From: Nitriliruptoraceae bacterium
GTDB lineage: Bacteria; Actinomycetota; Nitriliruptoria; Nitriliruptorales; Nitriliruptoraceae
Direction of reading: 5' to 3'
Length of the DNA stretch: 10,977 nt
Assembly: GCA_007125475.1 (NCBI GenBank)
Contig: SLDB01000282.1
Span: forward strand, 1 to 10,977
Shown here: piece after piece, positions 5,364 through 10,977 of the stretch
How positions within the stretch are numbered: the stretch's first letter is position 1
How the letters are laid out: the number at the start of each line of letters is the position of its first letter
Translations under genes and position numbers: made by a program
The notes under the pieces: model-generated
The model's input: the letters and a program-made list of their open reading frames with translations, nothing else
The model's database searches: none
What the model was told of the DNA's origin: nothing

Positions 5364-6544
5364 CGTCCCACCACCGAACACGCGTGGGTGGTGGCGGTCC
5401 GACGTGCCCAGTCGTCGGCGGCCACGACGTCGTCGATCCCGTGCGGCGGCGAAGGGTTCTCCGCGTCCCAGGCGTCGACGACCGCCTCGACGACCCGGGC
5501 GATCTGGGGGAACCCGAGGCGTTCGGCGAGGAACGCCTCGACCGCGACCTCGTTCGCAGCGTTCATCACGGCCGGGTAGCTGCCACCACGCCGCCCGGCG
5601 GCCTCGGCGATCGCCAGACAGGCGAACACCTCGCGGTCCACCGGCTCGAACGTCAGCTGCTGGGCCCGGGTCCAGTCACACGAGGTGAACGCGTGGGGGA
5701 GCCGGTCCGGCCAAGCCATCGCGAGCTGGATCGGCAGCCGCATGTCCGGCGGCGAGAGCTGGGCGATCGTCGACCCGTCGACGAACTCGACCATCGAGTG
5801 CACCACCGACTGGGGGTGGACGACGACGTCCAGGGACGCGAACGGGGTGTCGAAGAGCTCGTGCGCCTCGATGAGCTCGAGGCCCTTGTTCATCAACGTC
5901 GCCGAGTTCACCGTCACCAGCGGGCCCATCTCCCAGGTGGGGTGGGCGAGGGCCTCGGCAGGGGTGACACCGTCGAGCGCATCGGCGTCACGGCCGCGGA
6001 ACGGGCCCCCGCTCGCGGTGAGCACCATCCGTGCCACCTCGTCACGGCGACCGGCACGGGCCGCCTGTGCCAGGGCCGAGTGCTCGGAGTCGACCGGGAT
6101 GAGGTAGTCCTGGCGCCCCCCGGCGGCGTCGGCGGCCGCGGTGACCAACGCCCCCCCGACGATGAGGCTCTCCTTGTTGGCGAGCGCCACCGGGGTGCGG
6201 GCCGCGAGCGCCGCCAGCGTCGGGCGCAGCCCCACCGCCCCGGTGATCCCGTTCACGACGAGGTCGGCGTCGAGGGCCGCGAGCTCGGTGGCCGCGTCGG
6301 GCCCGTCGAGGACCTCGGCGTCGAGCTCACCGGCCAGGCCGCGCGCGGCATCGGTGTCGGCGACCGCGAGGTGGCCGACACTGTGCCGGGCGGCCTGCCG
6401 GGCCAACGTCGCCGTGTCGCGTGCCGCGGCGAGGCCGACGACGGTGAACTCCCCCGGGTGGGCGTCGACGACCTCGAGGGCCTGGCGACCGATCGAGCCG
6501 GTGGATCCCAGGATCACCACCCGCCGCGGGCGCCCCCGGCTCAT
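5360..6544 (-). CDS. dxr: 1-deoxy-D-xylulose 5-phosphate reductoisomerase
   Basis: A 394-residue enzyme of normal length. It converts DXP with NADPH to 2-C-methyl-D-erythritol 4-phosphate, the second step of the MEP pathway; ispG in this window acts later in it. Visible motifs: the NADPH-binding loop ILGSTGSIGRQ (11-21), NGITGAVGL (98-106), LANKESLI (121-128), the metal-binding VDSEHSA (D152, E154), TASGGPF (176-182), MNKGLELIEAHELF (E223), HPQSVVHSMVEF (243-254) and NAANEVAV (328-335). The ATG at 6544 overlaps the rlmN stop as ATGA and begins one turn before the nucleotide-binding strand, as expected. The frame is open further upstream, but only as an antisense-like Arg-rich shadow inside rlmN. 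At its 3' end it overlaps rseP by the same ATGA. Confidence 0.97.
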   Translation of the reverse strand: MSRGRPRRVVILGSTGSIGRQALEVVDAHPGEFTVVGLAAARDTATLARQAARHSVGHLAVADTDAARGLAGELDAEVLDGPDAATELAALDADLVVNGITGAVGLRPTLAALAARTPVALANKESLIVGGALVTAAADAAGGRQDYLIPVDSEHSALAQAARAGRRDEVARMVLTASGGPFRGRDADALDGVTPAEALAHPTWEMGPLVTVNSATLMNKGLELIEAHELFDTPFASLDVVVHPQSVVHSMVEFVDGSTIAQLSPPDMRLPIQLAMAWPDRLPHAFTSCDWTRAQQLTFEPVDREVFACLAIAEAAGRRGGSYPAVMNAANEVAVEAFLAERLGFPQIARVVEAVVDAWDAENPSPPHGIDDVVAADDWARRTATTHACSVVGR

Positions 6545-7725
6545 CGCCGTGCTCCGTCGACCCGTTCGGCGGCCCCGATCGCGGCCGGCAGCCGGCTCCC
6601 GCCCCCGAGGGTGTAGGAGGCCAGCAGCTGCCCGCACGCGGCGTCCGCGTCCCGGCCCCGGGTGTCGCGCATGGTGATCTCCGCCCCGCCTCGACGCACC
6701 CGCTCGACGAAGGCGCGGCAACGCTGGGGCGTGGGCTCCTTCCACCGGACGCCCGGGGTCGGGTTCATCGGGATGACGTTGACGTGGGCCCGCTGACGAC
6801 GGGCGATCGCCGCGAGGCGGTCGGCCTGCACGTCGTCGTCGTTGACCTCACCGATCAGGCACCACTCGATGCTCACCCGCCGGTTGGTGACCCGCCGGAA
6901 GTCACGCATCGCCGCCTCCACCTCGGCGAGCGGATGGGTGCGGTTCACCGGCACCAGATCGTCGCGCAACTCGTCGGTGGCCGCGTGCAGCGACACCGCC
7001 AGCGTCACCGGGAGGCGGAGTTCGGCGAGTCGCTCGATCCCGGGAACGAGGCCGACCGTCGAGACCGTGATCCCCCGGGCCGAGAGACGGAAGCCGTCCG
7101 GGTCGTTGAGCCAACGCACACTGGCCAATGTCGCCGGCAGGTTCGCCAGCGGCTCACCCATCCCCATGTACACGACGTTGGTGACGTGGTCGGGCGCGTC
7201 GTCGGGGAGGACGACCGCCCCCGTGCCGGCCCCATCAGCGCCGGCCTGGCGTGCCTCGGCGATCGCCCCGGTGCGCAACGCCGCGTCGGCGACGAGGACC
7301 TGGCGCACCACCTCACCGGCCGTGAGCTGGCGACGGAACCCGGCCTGCCCGGTGGCGCAGAACGGACACCCCATCGCGCACCCGGCCTGGGTGGAGATGC
7401 ACACCGTCGCCCGTCGCGGATAGAGCATCAGCACGGTCTCGATCGCCTCACCGTCGGGGAAGCGCAGCAGCAGCTTGTGGGTATGGCCGTCGTCGGCGAC
7501 GGTGTGGGCCACCAGTTCCGGGCGGCTGGCCGCGAACCGGTCGGCGAGGCGTGACCGCAGCGGAGCTGGGAGATCGGTCATCTCGTGCGGGTCGTCGACA
7601 CCACGGACCAACCACCCGGAGATCTGGTCGGCGCGGTAGGCCGGCTCACCCAGATCGGCGACGAACCCCCGCAGACCGGGGCGATCCAGGGCGTAGGGAT
7701 CGAGCGGCGCGGCATCGGTGGGCAC
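6541..7725 (-). CDS. rlmN: 23S rRNA (adenine2503-C2) methyltransferase RlmN
   Basis: A 394-residue radical SAM enzyme that methylates C2 of A2503 in 23S rRNA; in E. coli it also acts on A37 of some tRNAs. The radical SAM triad is in GCAMGCPFCATGQ (C116, C120, C123). The two catalytic cysteines of the mechanism are present: C109 in TVCISTQ and C364 in DAACGQL. MGMGEPLAN (187-195) and SLHAATDELRD (245-255) also match the family. The N-terminal helical domain spans about 10-75. A loop of about 30 residues (150-180, Ala/Gly/Asp-rich) before NVVYMGMGEP is longer than in E. coli. The start is GTG 7725 with only a weak GAGG 4 bases before it. The stop overlaps the dxr start (ATGA). Confidence 0.96.
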   Translation of the reverse strand: MPTDAAPLDPYALDRPGLRGFVADLGEPAYRADQISGWLVRGVDDPHEMTDLPAPLRSRLADRFAASRPELVAHTVADDGHTHKLLLRFPDGEAIETVLMLYPRRATVCISTQAGCAMGCPFCATGQAGFRRQLTAGEVVRQVLVADAALRTGAIAEARQAGADGAGTGAVVLPDDAPDHVTNVVYMGMGEPLANLPATLASVRWLNDPDGFRLSARGITVSTVGLVPGIERLAELRLPVTLAVSLHAATDELRDDLVPVNRTHPLAEVEAAMRDFRRVTNRRVSIEWCLIGEVNDDDVQADRLAAIARRQRAHVNVIPMNPTPGVRWKEPTPQRCRAFVERVRRGGAEITMRDTRGRDADAACGQLLASYTLGGGSRLPAAIGAAERVDGARR

Positions 7726-7765
7726 GGGACCTCGGCGTGTCGTTCGACGGTGCTCTCACGCCGCG

Positions 7766-7771
7766 AGGGTA
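7766..7771 (-). promoter_or_regulatory. Candidate -10 box for rlmN-dxr-rseP
   Basis: TACCCT on the minus strand, about 40 bases upstream of the rlmN start, with a predicted transcript start near 7759. No clear -35 element is visible. The call rests on the TANNNT form and its position between the cdsA hairpins and rlmN. Confidence 0.3.
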
Positions 7772-7811
7772 CGCCACCGCCCACCCCACCCCGTCGCCGA
7801 CGCGGACGCCG

Positions 7812-7852
7812 CGACCCCACCGGCCGGGGTCGACCGGTGCCGCCCCCGGTCG
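7812..7852 (-). terminator. Two overlapping hairpins after cdsA
   Basis: The first stem met on the minus-strand RNA is CGACCGG (7831-7837) with CCGGTCG (7846-7852), 8-base loop. The second is CGACCCC (7812-7818) with GGGGTCG (7826-7832), 7-base loop. Both stems are perfect 7-mers and they share bases 7831-7832, so full formation of one trims the other. They begin 18 bases after the cdsA stop. There is no U-tract. Most likely this is the end of the pyrH-frr-cdsA unit. Confidence 0.45.
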
Positions 7853-7870
7853 GCCACGACGCGGAGGTGG

Positions 7871-8710
7871 TCAGCCGACGACCACCAGCACGTAGTGGGC
7901 CAGTGGGAGGGCGAACAGCACCCCGTCGACGCGGTCGAGGACGCCGCCGTGTCCGGGGAGCGCCGTCCCGAGGTCCTTCACGCCCAGGTCGCGCTTGACC
8001 ATCGACTCCACGAGGTCACCGACGAACCCGGCGGCGCCGCAGAGCACCGCGAACGCGGCCGCCTGGACCGGACCCAGGGAGGTGACCAGGGGGATCACCC
8101 CGGCGCCGACGGCGGCGGCCAGGACGAGACCGCCGACCAGGCCCTCCCATGACTTCTTCGGCGAGAGCCGGGGGGCGAGCTTGTGGCGACCGAACGGCAC
8201 CCCGAACGCGTACCCGCCGATGTCGACGAGCGCGACGACCCCGACCACGGTGAGGAGGAGGACGGCCCCGTCGTCGTGACCGAGGAGGAGGACGGCGTAC
8301 GACGCCAGGAACCCGACCCAGACGCCGAACAGCAGCGTCACCGCGGTGCGCTGCACCACGCCGTCACGCTCGCCGCGCAGGAGGACCGCCGTCACCGTCG
8401 CCCCCAGCAGGAACGCCACGCCGAGCCCCTGCCCGTGCGGGCCCAGGACCGCCGGCGCGACGATCAGCACCGGCGCCGAGGCGAGGAGCGGCCCGGGCAT
8501 CGGTCGGTCGGCGTGATCGGCGAGTGCCCGACCGGCGTCGAGGTACGCGATCACCACCAGTGCGAGGACGACCGCGACGACGGCCTCGTCCCGCCACAGC
8601 ACCGCCGCGACGACCAACGTGGCGAGCAGGGCGCCGACGAGGATCGCGGCGGGGAGGTCACGGCCTCCGACGTGGCGACGCGGGTTCACCGCGTCGGTTG
8701 GTTCGGACAT
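7871..8710 (-). CDS. cdsA: Phosphatidate cytidylyltransferase (CDP-diacylglycerol synthase)
   Basis: A 279-residue integral membrane enzyme that makes CDP-diacylglycerol from CTP and phosphatidic acid, the branch point for phospholipid synthesis. About eight or nine hydrophobic segments are visible between residues 20 and 278. The family signature near the C-terminus is complete: SMVKRDLGVKD (236-246), then PGHGGVLDRVD (252-262). The upstream SPKKSWEG (183-190) is also conserved. The residue after the last Asp is Gly (DRVDG) where Ser is usual. The ATG at 8710 has GAGGAG (8715-8720) 4 bases before it. An upstream GTG at 8779 would add 23 residues but lacks a good ribosome binding site. It follows frr after 76 bp. 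Confidence 0.96.
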   Translation of the reverse strand: MSEPTDAVNPRRHVGGRDLPAAILVGALLATLVVAAVLWRDEAVVAVVLALVVIAYLDAGRALADHADRPMPGPLLASAPVLIVAPAVLGPHGQGLGVAFLLGATVTAVLLRGERDGVVQRTAVTLLFGVWVGFLASYAVLLLGHDDGAVLLLTVVGVVALVDIGGYAFGVPFGRHKLAPRLSPKKSWEGLVGGLVLAAAVGAGVIPLVTSLGPVQAAAFAVLCGAAGFVGDLVESMVKRDLGVKDLGTALPGHGGVLDRVDGVLFALPLAHYVLVVVG

Positions 8711-8739
8711 CGGGCTCCTCGCCTCGGACGGACCCGTGA

Positions 8740-8775
8740 CCGACGCACCGCGGCCGGCCGCCGCCACCGCGTCGG
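8740..8775 (-). terminator. Possible hairpin after frr
   Basis: CCGACGC (8740-8746) pairs with GCGTCGG (8769-8775). The 22-base loop contains a perfect 12-base palindrome (8750-8761) that can form its own small stem. It begins 11 bases after the frr stop. There is no U-tract. No promoter-like box follows it before cdsA, so it more likely tunes read-through than ends a unit, or it is chance. Confidence 0.25.
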
Positions 8776-8786
8776 CCACCCGCCGG

Positions 8787-9347
8787 TCACACCTCGCGCA
8801 GTTCCTGCTCCTTGGTCTGCAGGGCGTTGTCGATCTGCCCGACGTGCTTGGCGGTGAGCTCTTCGAGCCCCTTCTCGGCCCGGTCGTGCTCGTCCTGGCC
8901 GACCTCGCCGTCGTCGACGAGTCGCTGCATCGCCTCGCGGGCGCTGCGTCGGATGTTGCGGACGGCGACCTTGCCGTCCTCGGCGGCCTGCTTCGCCAGC
9001 TTGATGTACTCCTGGCGGCGTTCGTCGGTGAGCTCGGGGAACACGCACCGGATCACCCCGCCGTCGTTCGACGGGTTCAGCCCGAGGTCGGCGTCACGGA
9101 TCGCCTTCTCGACCTGGTTGACGGATCCCTTGTCGAACGGGTTCACCAACAGGATCCGCGGCTCGGGGACCGAGAAGTTCGCGAGTTGCTGCAACGGCGT
9201 GGGAGTGCCGTAGTACTCCACCATCACGCGGTCGAGCAGCTTCGGGTTCGCCCGTCCGGTCCGGATCCCCGAGAAGTCCTCACTGACCTTCTCGACGGCC
9301 TGACCCATCCGCCGCTTGGCGTCGCGGGTGATCTCCTCAAGGGTCAT
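8787..9347 (-). CDS. frr: Ribosome recycling factor
   Basis: A 186-residue protein, the standard length. It works with EF-G to split the post-termination ribosome. Family motifs: FSGIRTGRANPKLLD (25-39), VEYYGTPTPLQQLAN (43-57), ILLVNPFDKG (65-74), the AIRDADLGLNPSNDG stretch (82-96), PELTDERR (104-111) and the long C-terminal helix with KVAVRNIRRSA (126-136) and KGLEELT (159-165). The ATG at 9347 has AGGAGG (9353-9358) 5 bases upstream. The frame is open beyond it into the pyrH spacer without conserved content. It lies 92 bp after pyrH with no -10-like box between them, so the two are probably cotranscribed. Confidence 0.97.
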   Translation of the reverse strand: MTLEEITRDAKRRMGQAVEKVSEDFSGIRTGRANPKLLDRVMVEYYGTPTPLQQLANFSVPEPRILLVNPFDKGSVNQVEKAIRDADLGLNPSNDGGVIRCVFPELTDERRQEYIKLAKQAAEDGKVAVRNIRRSAREAMQRLVDDGEVGQDEHDRAEKGLEELTAKHVGQIDNALQTKEQELREV

Positions 9348-9439
9348 GGGGACCTCCTGGATCGTGCTGCTTGGTGTGGGTGCAGATGATGCCGGATCTG
9401 GCGTCCGCCGTGCGGTGCGGGTGACCCCGCCGGGACGCG

Positions 9440-10171
9440 CTACCCGGTGGCACGGACCAGCGTCCCGACCGGCTCGCCGCGCACGACGCGGGCGATGTTC
9501 CCCTCGCGCAGCAGTTCGAACACGATGATCGGGAGACCGTTGTCCATGCACAACGAGATCGCGGTGGCGTCCATGACCTTCAGGCCCTGGTTGAGGACGG
9601 CGAGGAAGTCGATCTCGTCGTAGCGCACCGCGTCGGGGTTGAGGCGGGGGTCGGCGTCGTACACGCCGTCCACCTGGGTCCCCTTGAGGATCGCGTCGGC
9701 GTCGATCTCCAGGGCCCGCTGCGCCGCGGTGGTGTCGGTGGTGAAGTACGGCGCCCCCAACCCGGCGGCGAAGATCACCACACGGCCCTTCTCGAGGTGG
9801 CGCACGGCCCGGCGCCGGATGTAGGGCTCGGCCATGGCCCGCATCTCGATCGCGGTCTGGACGCGGACCTCCACACCGGCCTTCTCGACGGCGTCCTGGA
9901 GGGCCAGGGCGTTGATCACGGTGGCGAGCATCCCCATGTGATCAGCGCTGGAGCGGTCCATCCCGGCGGCGGACGGGGCGTTGCCACGGAAGATGTTCCC
10001 GCCGCCGACGACGACCCCGATCTCGGTGCCGTCGCTGTCGCGCAGCGCCGCGATCTCCCGGGCGACCTGCGCGACGATGTGCGGGTCGAGCCCGCCCTGC
10101 ACCGCCGGGTCGGAGAACGCCTCACCGGAGAGCTTGAGCAGCACCCGCCGCAGTGGTTCCCGGTGCGCCAC
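9440..10171 (-). CDS. pyrH: Uridylate (UMP) kinase
   Basis: A 243-residue amino acid kinase that phosphorylates UMP to UDP and supplies pyrimidine nucleotides. Motifs: VLLKLSGEAF (10-19), VVVGGGNIFRG (53-63), DHMGMLATVINALALQD (77-93), YFTTDTTAAQRALEI (142-156), KGTQVDGVYDADP (163-175) and KVMDATAISLCMDNGLPI (198-215). In many bacteria this enzyme is a hexamer, activated by GTP and inhibited by UTP. The start is GTG 10171, with a G-rich GGGGGGAG just upstream that is a poor, closely spaced ribosome binding site. The gene ends with TAG. It is separated from tsf by 103 bp holding a large hairpin and a -10-like box, so it probably heads its own unit. Confidence 0.97.
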   Translation of the reverse strand: MAHREPLRRVLLKLSGEAFSDPAVQGGLDPHIVAQVAREIAALRDSDGTEIGVVVGGGNIFRGNAPSAAGMDRSSADHMGMLATVINALALQDAVEKAGVEVRVQTAIEMRAMAEPYIRRRAVRHLEKGRVVIFAAGLGAPYFTTDTTAAQRALEIDADAILKGTQVDGVYDADPRLNPDAVRYDEIDFLAVLNQGLKVMDATAISLCMDNGLPIIVFELLREGNIARVVRGEPVGTLVRATG

Positions 10172-10190
10172 GTCTCCCCCCGGCCTGAAG

Positions 10191-10252
10191 CCTCGGTCCT
10201 GTCCCGGCGAGCCTAGCGGCGGGTCCGGTGGCGCCGGGACGGCGGTCCGAGG
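10191..10252 (-). terminator. Large two-tier hairpin between tsf and pyrH
   Basis: The inner stem is GTCCCGGCG (10201-10209) with CGCCGGGAC (10232-10240), 9 perfect pairs around a 22-base loop. The outer stem is 10191-10199 with 10244-10252, 8 of 9 pairs. A 1-by-3 internal loop joins them. It starts 22 bases after the tsf stop and ends 19 bases before the pyrH start. There is no U-tract. It is probably a tsf terminator, or an attenuator ahead of pyrH. Confidence 0.55.
10210..10215 (-). promoter_or_regulatory. Candidate -10 box for pyrH-frr-cdsA
   Basis: TAGGCT on the minus strand, touching the inner arm of the inverted repeat described above (it is in the loop). It would start transcription near 10203, about 32 nt before pyrH. 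No good -35 element is visible. The same hexamer occurs in the candidate rimP promoter. Confidence 0.35.
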
Positions 10253-10274
10253 CCCCGCGCGTGGTGCCGGCGAT

Positions 10275-10886
10275 TCAGCCGCCGACCTCGAACCGGGCGA
10301 ATCGGGCGACCTCGAGCTTCTCGCCGACGGTGGCCTGGACCTCGCTGATCACCTGCGCGACCGTGCGGTCCGGGTCGATCACGTACGGCTGGTTCAGCAG
10401 GACCCAGTCTTCGTAGACCTTCTTGACCTTGCCCTCGACGATGCGCTCGACGATGTCCTCGGGCTTGCCCTGTTCGAGGGCTTCCCGGCGGACGAAGTCG
10501 CGCTCCTTGGCCAACAGGTCGGGGTCGACGTCCTCCTCGCGCACCACGAGCGGCTTCGCGGCGGCGACGTGCATCGCGAGGTCCCGGGCGAGCTGCTGCA
10601 CCGCGTCCGCCTTGGCGACGAAATCGGTCTCACACGACAGCTGCAGCAGCACCCCGACCTTCGCCGGCATCCCCGGGGTCGGGGCGTGCAGGTAGGTGTG
10701 GACGAGGCCTTCGCCGGCGGTGCGGTCGGCGGCGCGGGCGTCCATCTTCGCCCCGGTGCGTTCACGGACGAGTTCGGCGGCCTTCTCCGGGTCGCCGTCG
10801 GCGTCCACGAGGGCTTTCTTGCACGCCATCATGGGGGCGTTGGTGAGCTCACGGAGCTTCTTGACGTCTGCGGCGGTGATCGACAC
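10275..10886 (-). CDS. tsf: Elongation factor Ts (short form)
   Basis: A 203-residue EF-Ts, the guanine nucleotide exchange factor for EF-Tu. The length fits the short form known from Thermus and many Actinobacteria (E. coli has 283). The N-terminal UBA-like domain is ITAADVKKLRELTNAPMMAC (3-22) with KKALVDADGD after it. The core includes the EF-Tu contact motif TDFVAK (87-92). The C-terminal part carries LLNQPYVIDPDRTVAQVI (163-180) and ends FARFEVGG. The helix motif is TNAPMMACKK where TGAGMMDCKK is usual. The start is GTG 10886, with AAAAGGA (10893-10899) 6 bases upstream. The frame is open to 10925 but the added residues are not conserved. rpsB is expected just upstream, outside the window. 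Confidence 0.96.
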   Translation of the reverse strand: MSITAADVKKLRELTNAPMMACKKALVDADGDPEKAAELVRERTGAKMDARAADRTAGEGLVHTYLHAPTPGMPAKVGVLLQLSCETDFVAKADAVQQLARDLAMHVAAAKPLVVREEDVDPDLLAKERDFVRREALEQGKPEDIVERIVEGKVKKVYEDWVLLNQPYVIDPDRTVAQVISEVQATVGEKLEVARFARFEVGG

Positions 10887-10942
10887 GGCGGATCCTTTTG
10901 CGTGTGGTGACGGCGCGGTCGGCACCGACTGGGCGGCGCGGT

Positions 10943-10960
10943 CGGGCCCGTGCGGGCCCG
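10943..10960 (-). repeat. 7-bp GC hairpin upstream of tsf
   Basis: CGGGCCC (10943-10949) and GGGCCCG (10954-10960) form a perfect stem with a 4-base loop, 56 bases before the tsf start. No -10-like TANNNT box lies in the visible 91 bases upstream of tsf, so tsf is probably transcribed with the gene to its right (likely rpsB). The hairpin could then adjust read-through. Confidence 0.4.
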
Positions 10961-10977
10961 GCCGGTCCCCGCGACGC

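Noticed and set aside
5351..6616. 421-codon open frame on the plus strand opposite dxr
   Set aside because: It is a shadow of dxr: no domain recognised, Arg/Gly/Asp/His-rich, and it crosses the dxr/rlmN and dxr/rseP junctions without regard to them.
8750..8761. 12-base perfect palindrome GCGGCCGGCCGC as a protein-binding site
   Set aside because: It consists only of G and C in a GC-rich spacer, occurs once, and is more simply part of the frr 3' hairpin.
9417..9430. 5-bp hairpin GCGGG/CCCGC after pyrH
   Set aside because: Too short to be distinguished from chance at this GC content, and no promoter box follows before frr.
9428..9436. CGCCGGGAC, the same 9-mer as in the tsf-pyrH inverted repeat, now after pyrH
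   Set aside because: About one chance occurrence of a GC-rich 9-mer is expected in a window of this size, so it is not evidence of a shared site.
9981..10910. 309-codon open frame on the plus strand opposite pyrH and tsf
   Set aside because: It spans two real genes and their spacer on the other strand, with composition typical of antisense frames in high-GC DNA.
1..10977. A hidden novel system, mobile element, CRISPR array, tRNA or rRNA
   Set aside because: Nearly all the DNA is accounted for by twelve conserved genes in a known order. I found no direct repeat array, transposase, tRNA-like fold or foreign-looking composition.

Overview
This is a very GC-rich stretch (most third codon positions are G or C) in which every gene lies on the minus strand. 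It carries twelve conserved housekeeping genes in the order, read in the direction of transcription, tsf - pyrH - frr - cdsA - rlmN - dxr - rseP - ispG - rimP - nusA - ylxR - infB (5' part only). The gene order, the composition, the frequent GTG starts (7 of 12, plus one TTG) and the protein sequences point to an actinobacterium (Actinomycetota). The short EF-Ts and the compact layout, with no extra genes in the cluster, suggest a lineage outside the well-studied Streptomyces and Mycobacterium. That last placement is inference from memory, not a search.

Layout from right to left. tsf (EF-Ts) lies at 10275-10886, with the rpsB-side spacer beyond it. pyrH (UMP kinase), frr (ribosome recycling factor) and cdsA (CDP-diacylglycerol synthase) follow, with spacers of 76-103 bp. 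rlmN, dxr and rseP are welded together by two 4-base ATGA stop/start overlaps. ispG follows. A 345-bp non-coding gap then precedes rimP, nusA, ylxR and infB. rimP and nusA are 18 bp apart, and ylxR and infB overlap through GTGA.

The signals suggest five transcription units: (rpsB-)tsf; pyrH-frr-cdsA; rlmN-dxr-rseP; ispG; rimP-nusA-ylxR-infB. Four boundaries carry a TANNNT box on the minus strand (TAGGCT twice, TAGCCT, TACCCT). The same four boundaries carry GC-rich inverted repeats without a U-tract, placed at or just after the upstream stop codon. The rimP leader is the most structured non-coding DNA in the window, with at least five local hairpins in about 250 nt.

The genes cover translation initiation, elongation and recycling (infB, tsf, frr), ribosome maturation and modification (rimP, rlmN), transcription elongation and RNA metabolism (nusA, ylxR), pyrimidine nucleotide supply (pyrH), phospholipid synthesis (cdsA), intramembrane proteolysis (rseP) and the MEP isoprenoid pathway (dxr, ispG). 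I see no mobile element, CRISPR array, tRNA, rRNA or defence system, and nothing that looks like a new multigene system. The most unusual points are a roughly 105-residue insert in the RseP protease, the structured rimP leader, a large hairpin with a -10-like box in its loop between tsf and pyrH, and small departures from consensus in NusA and EF-Ts.
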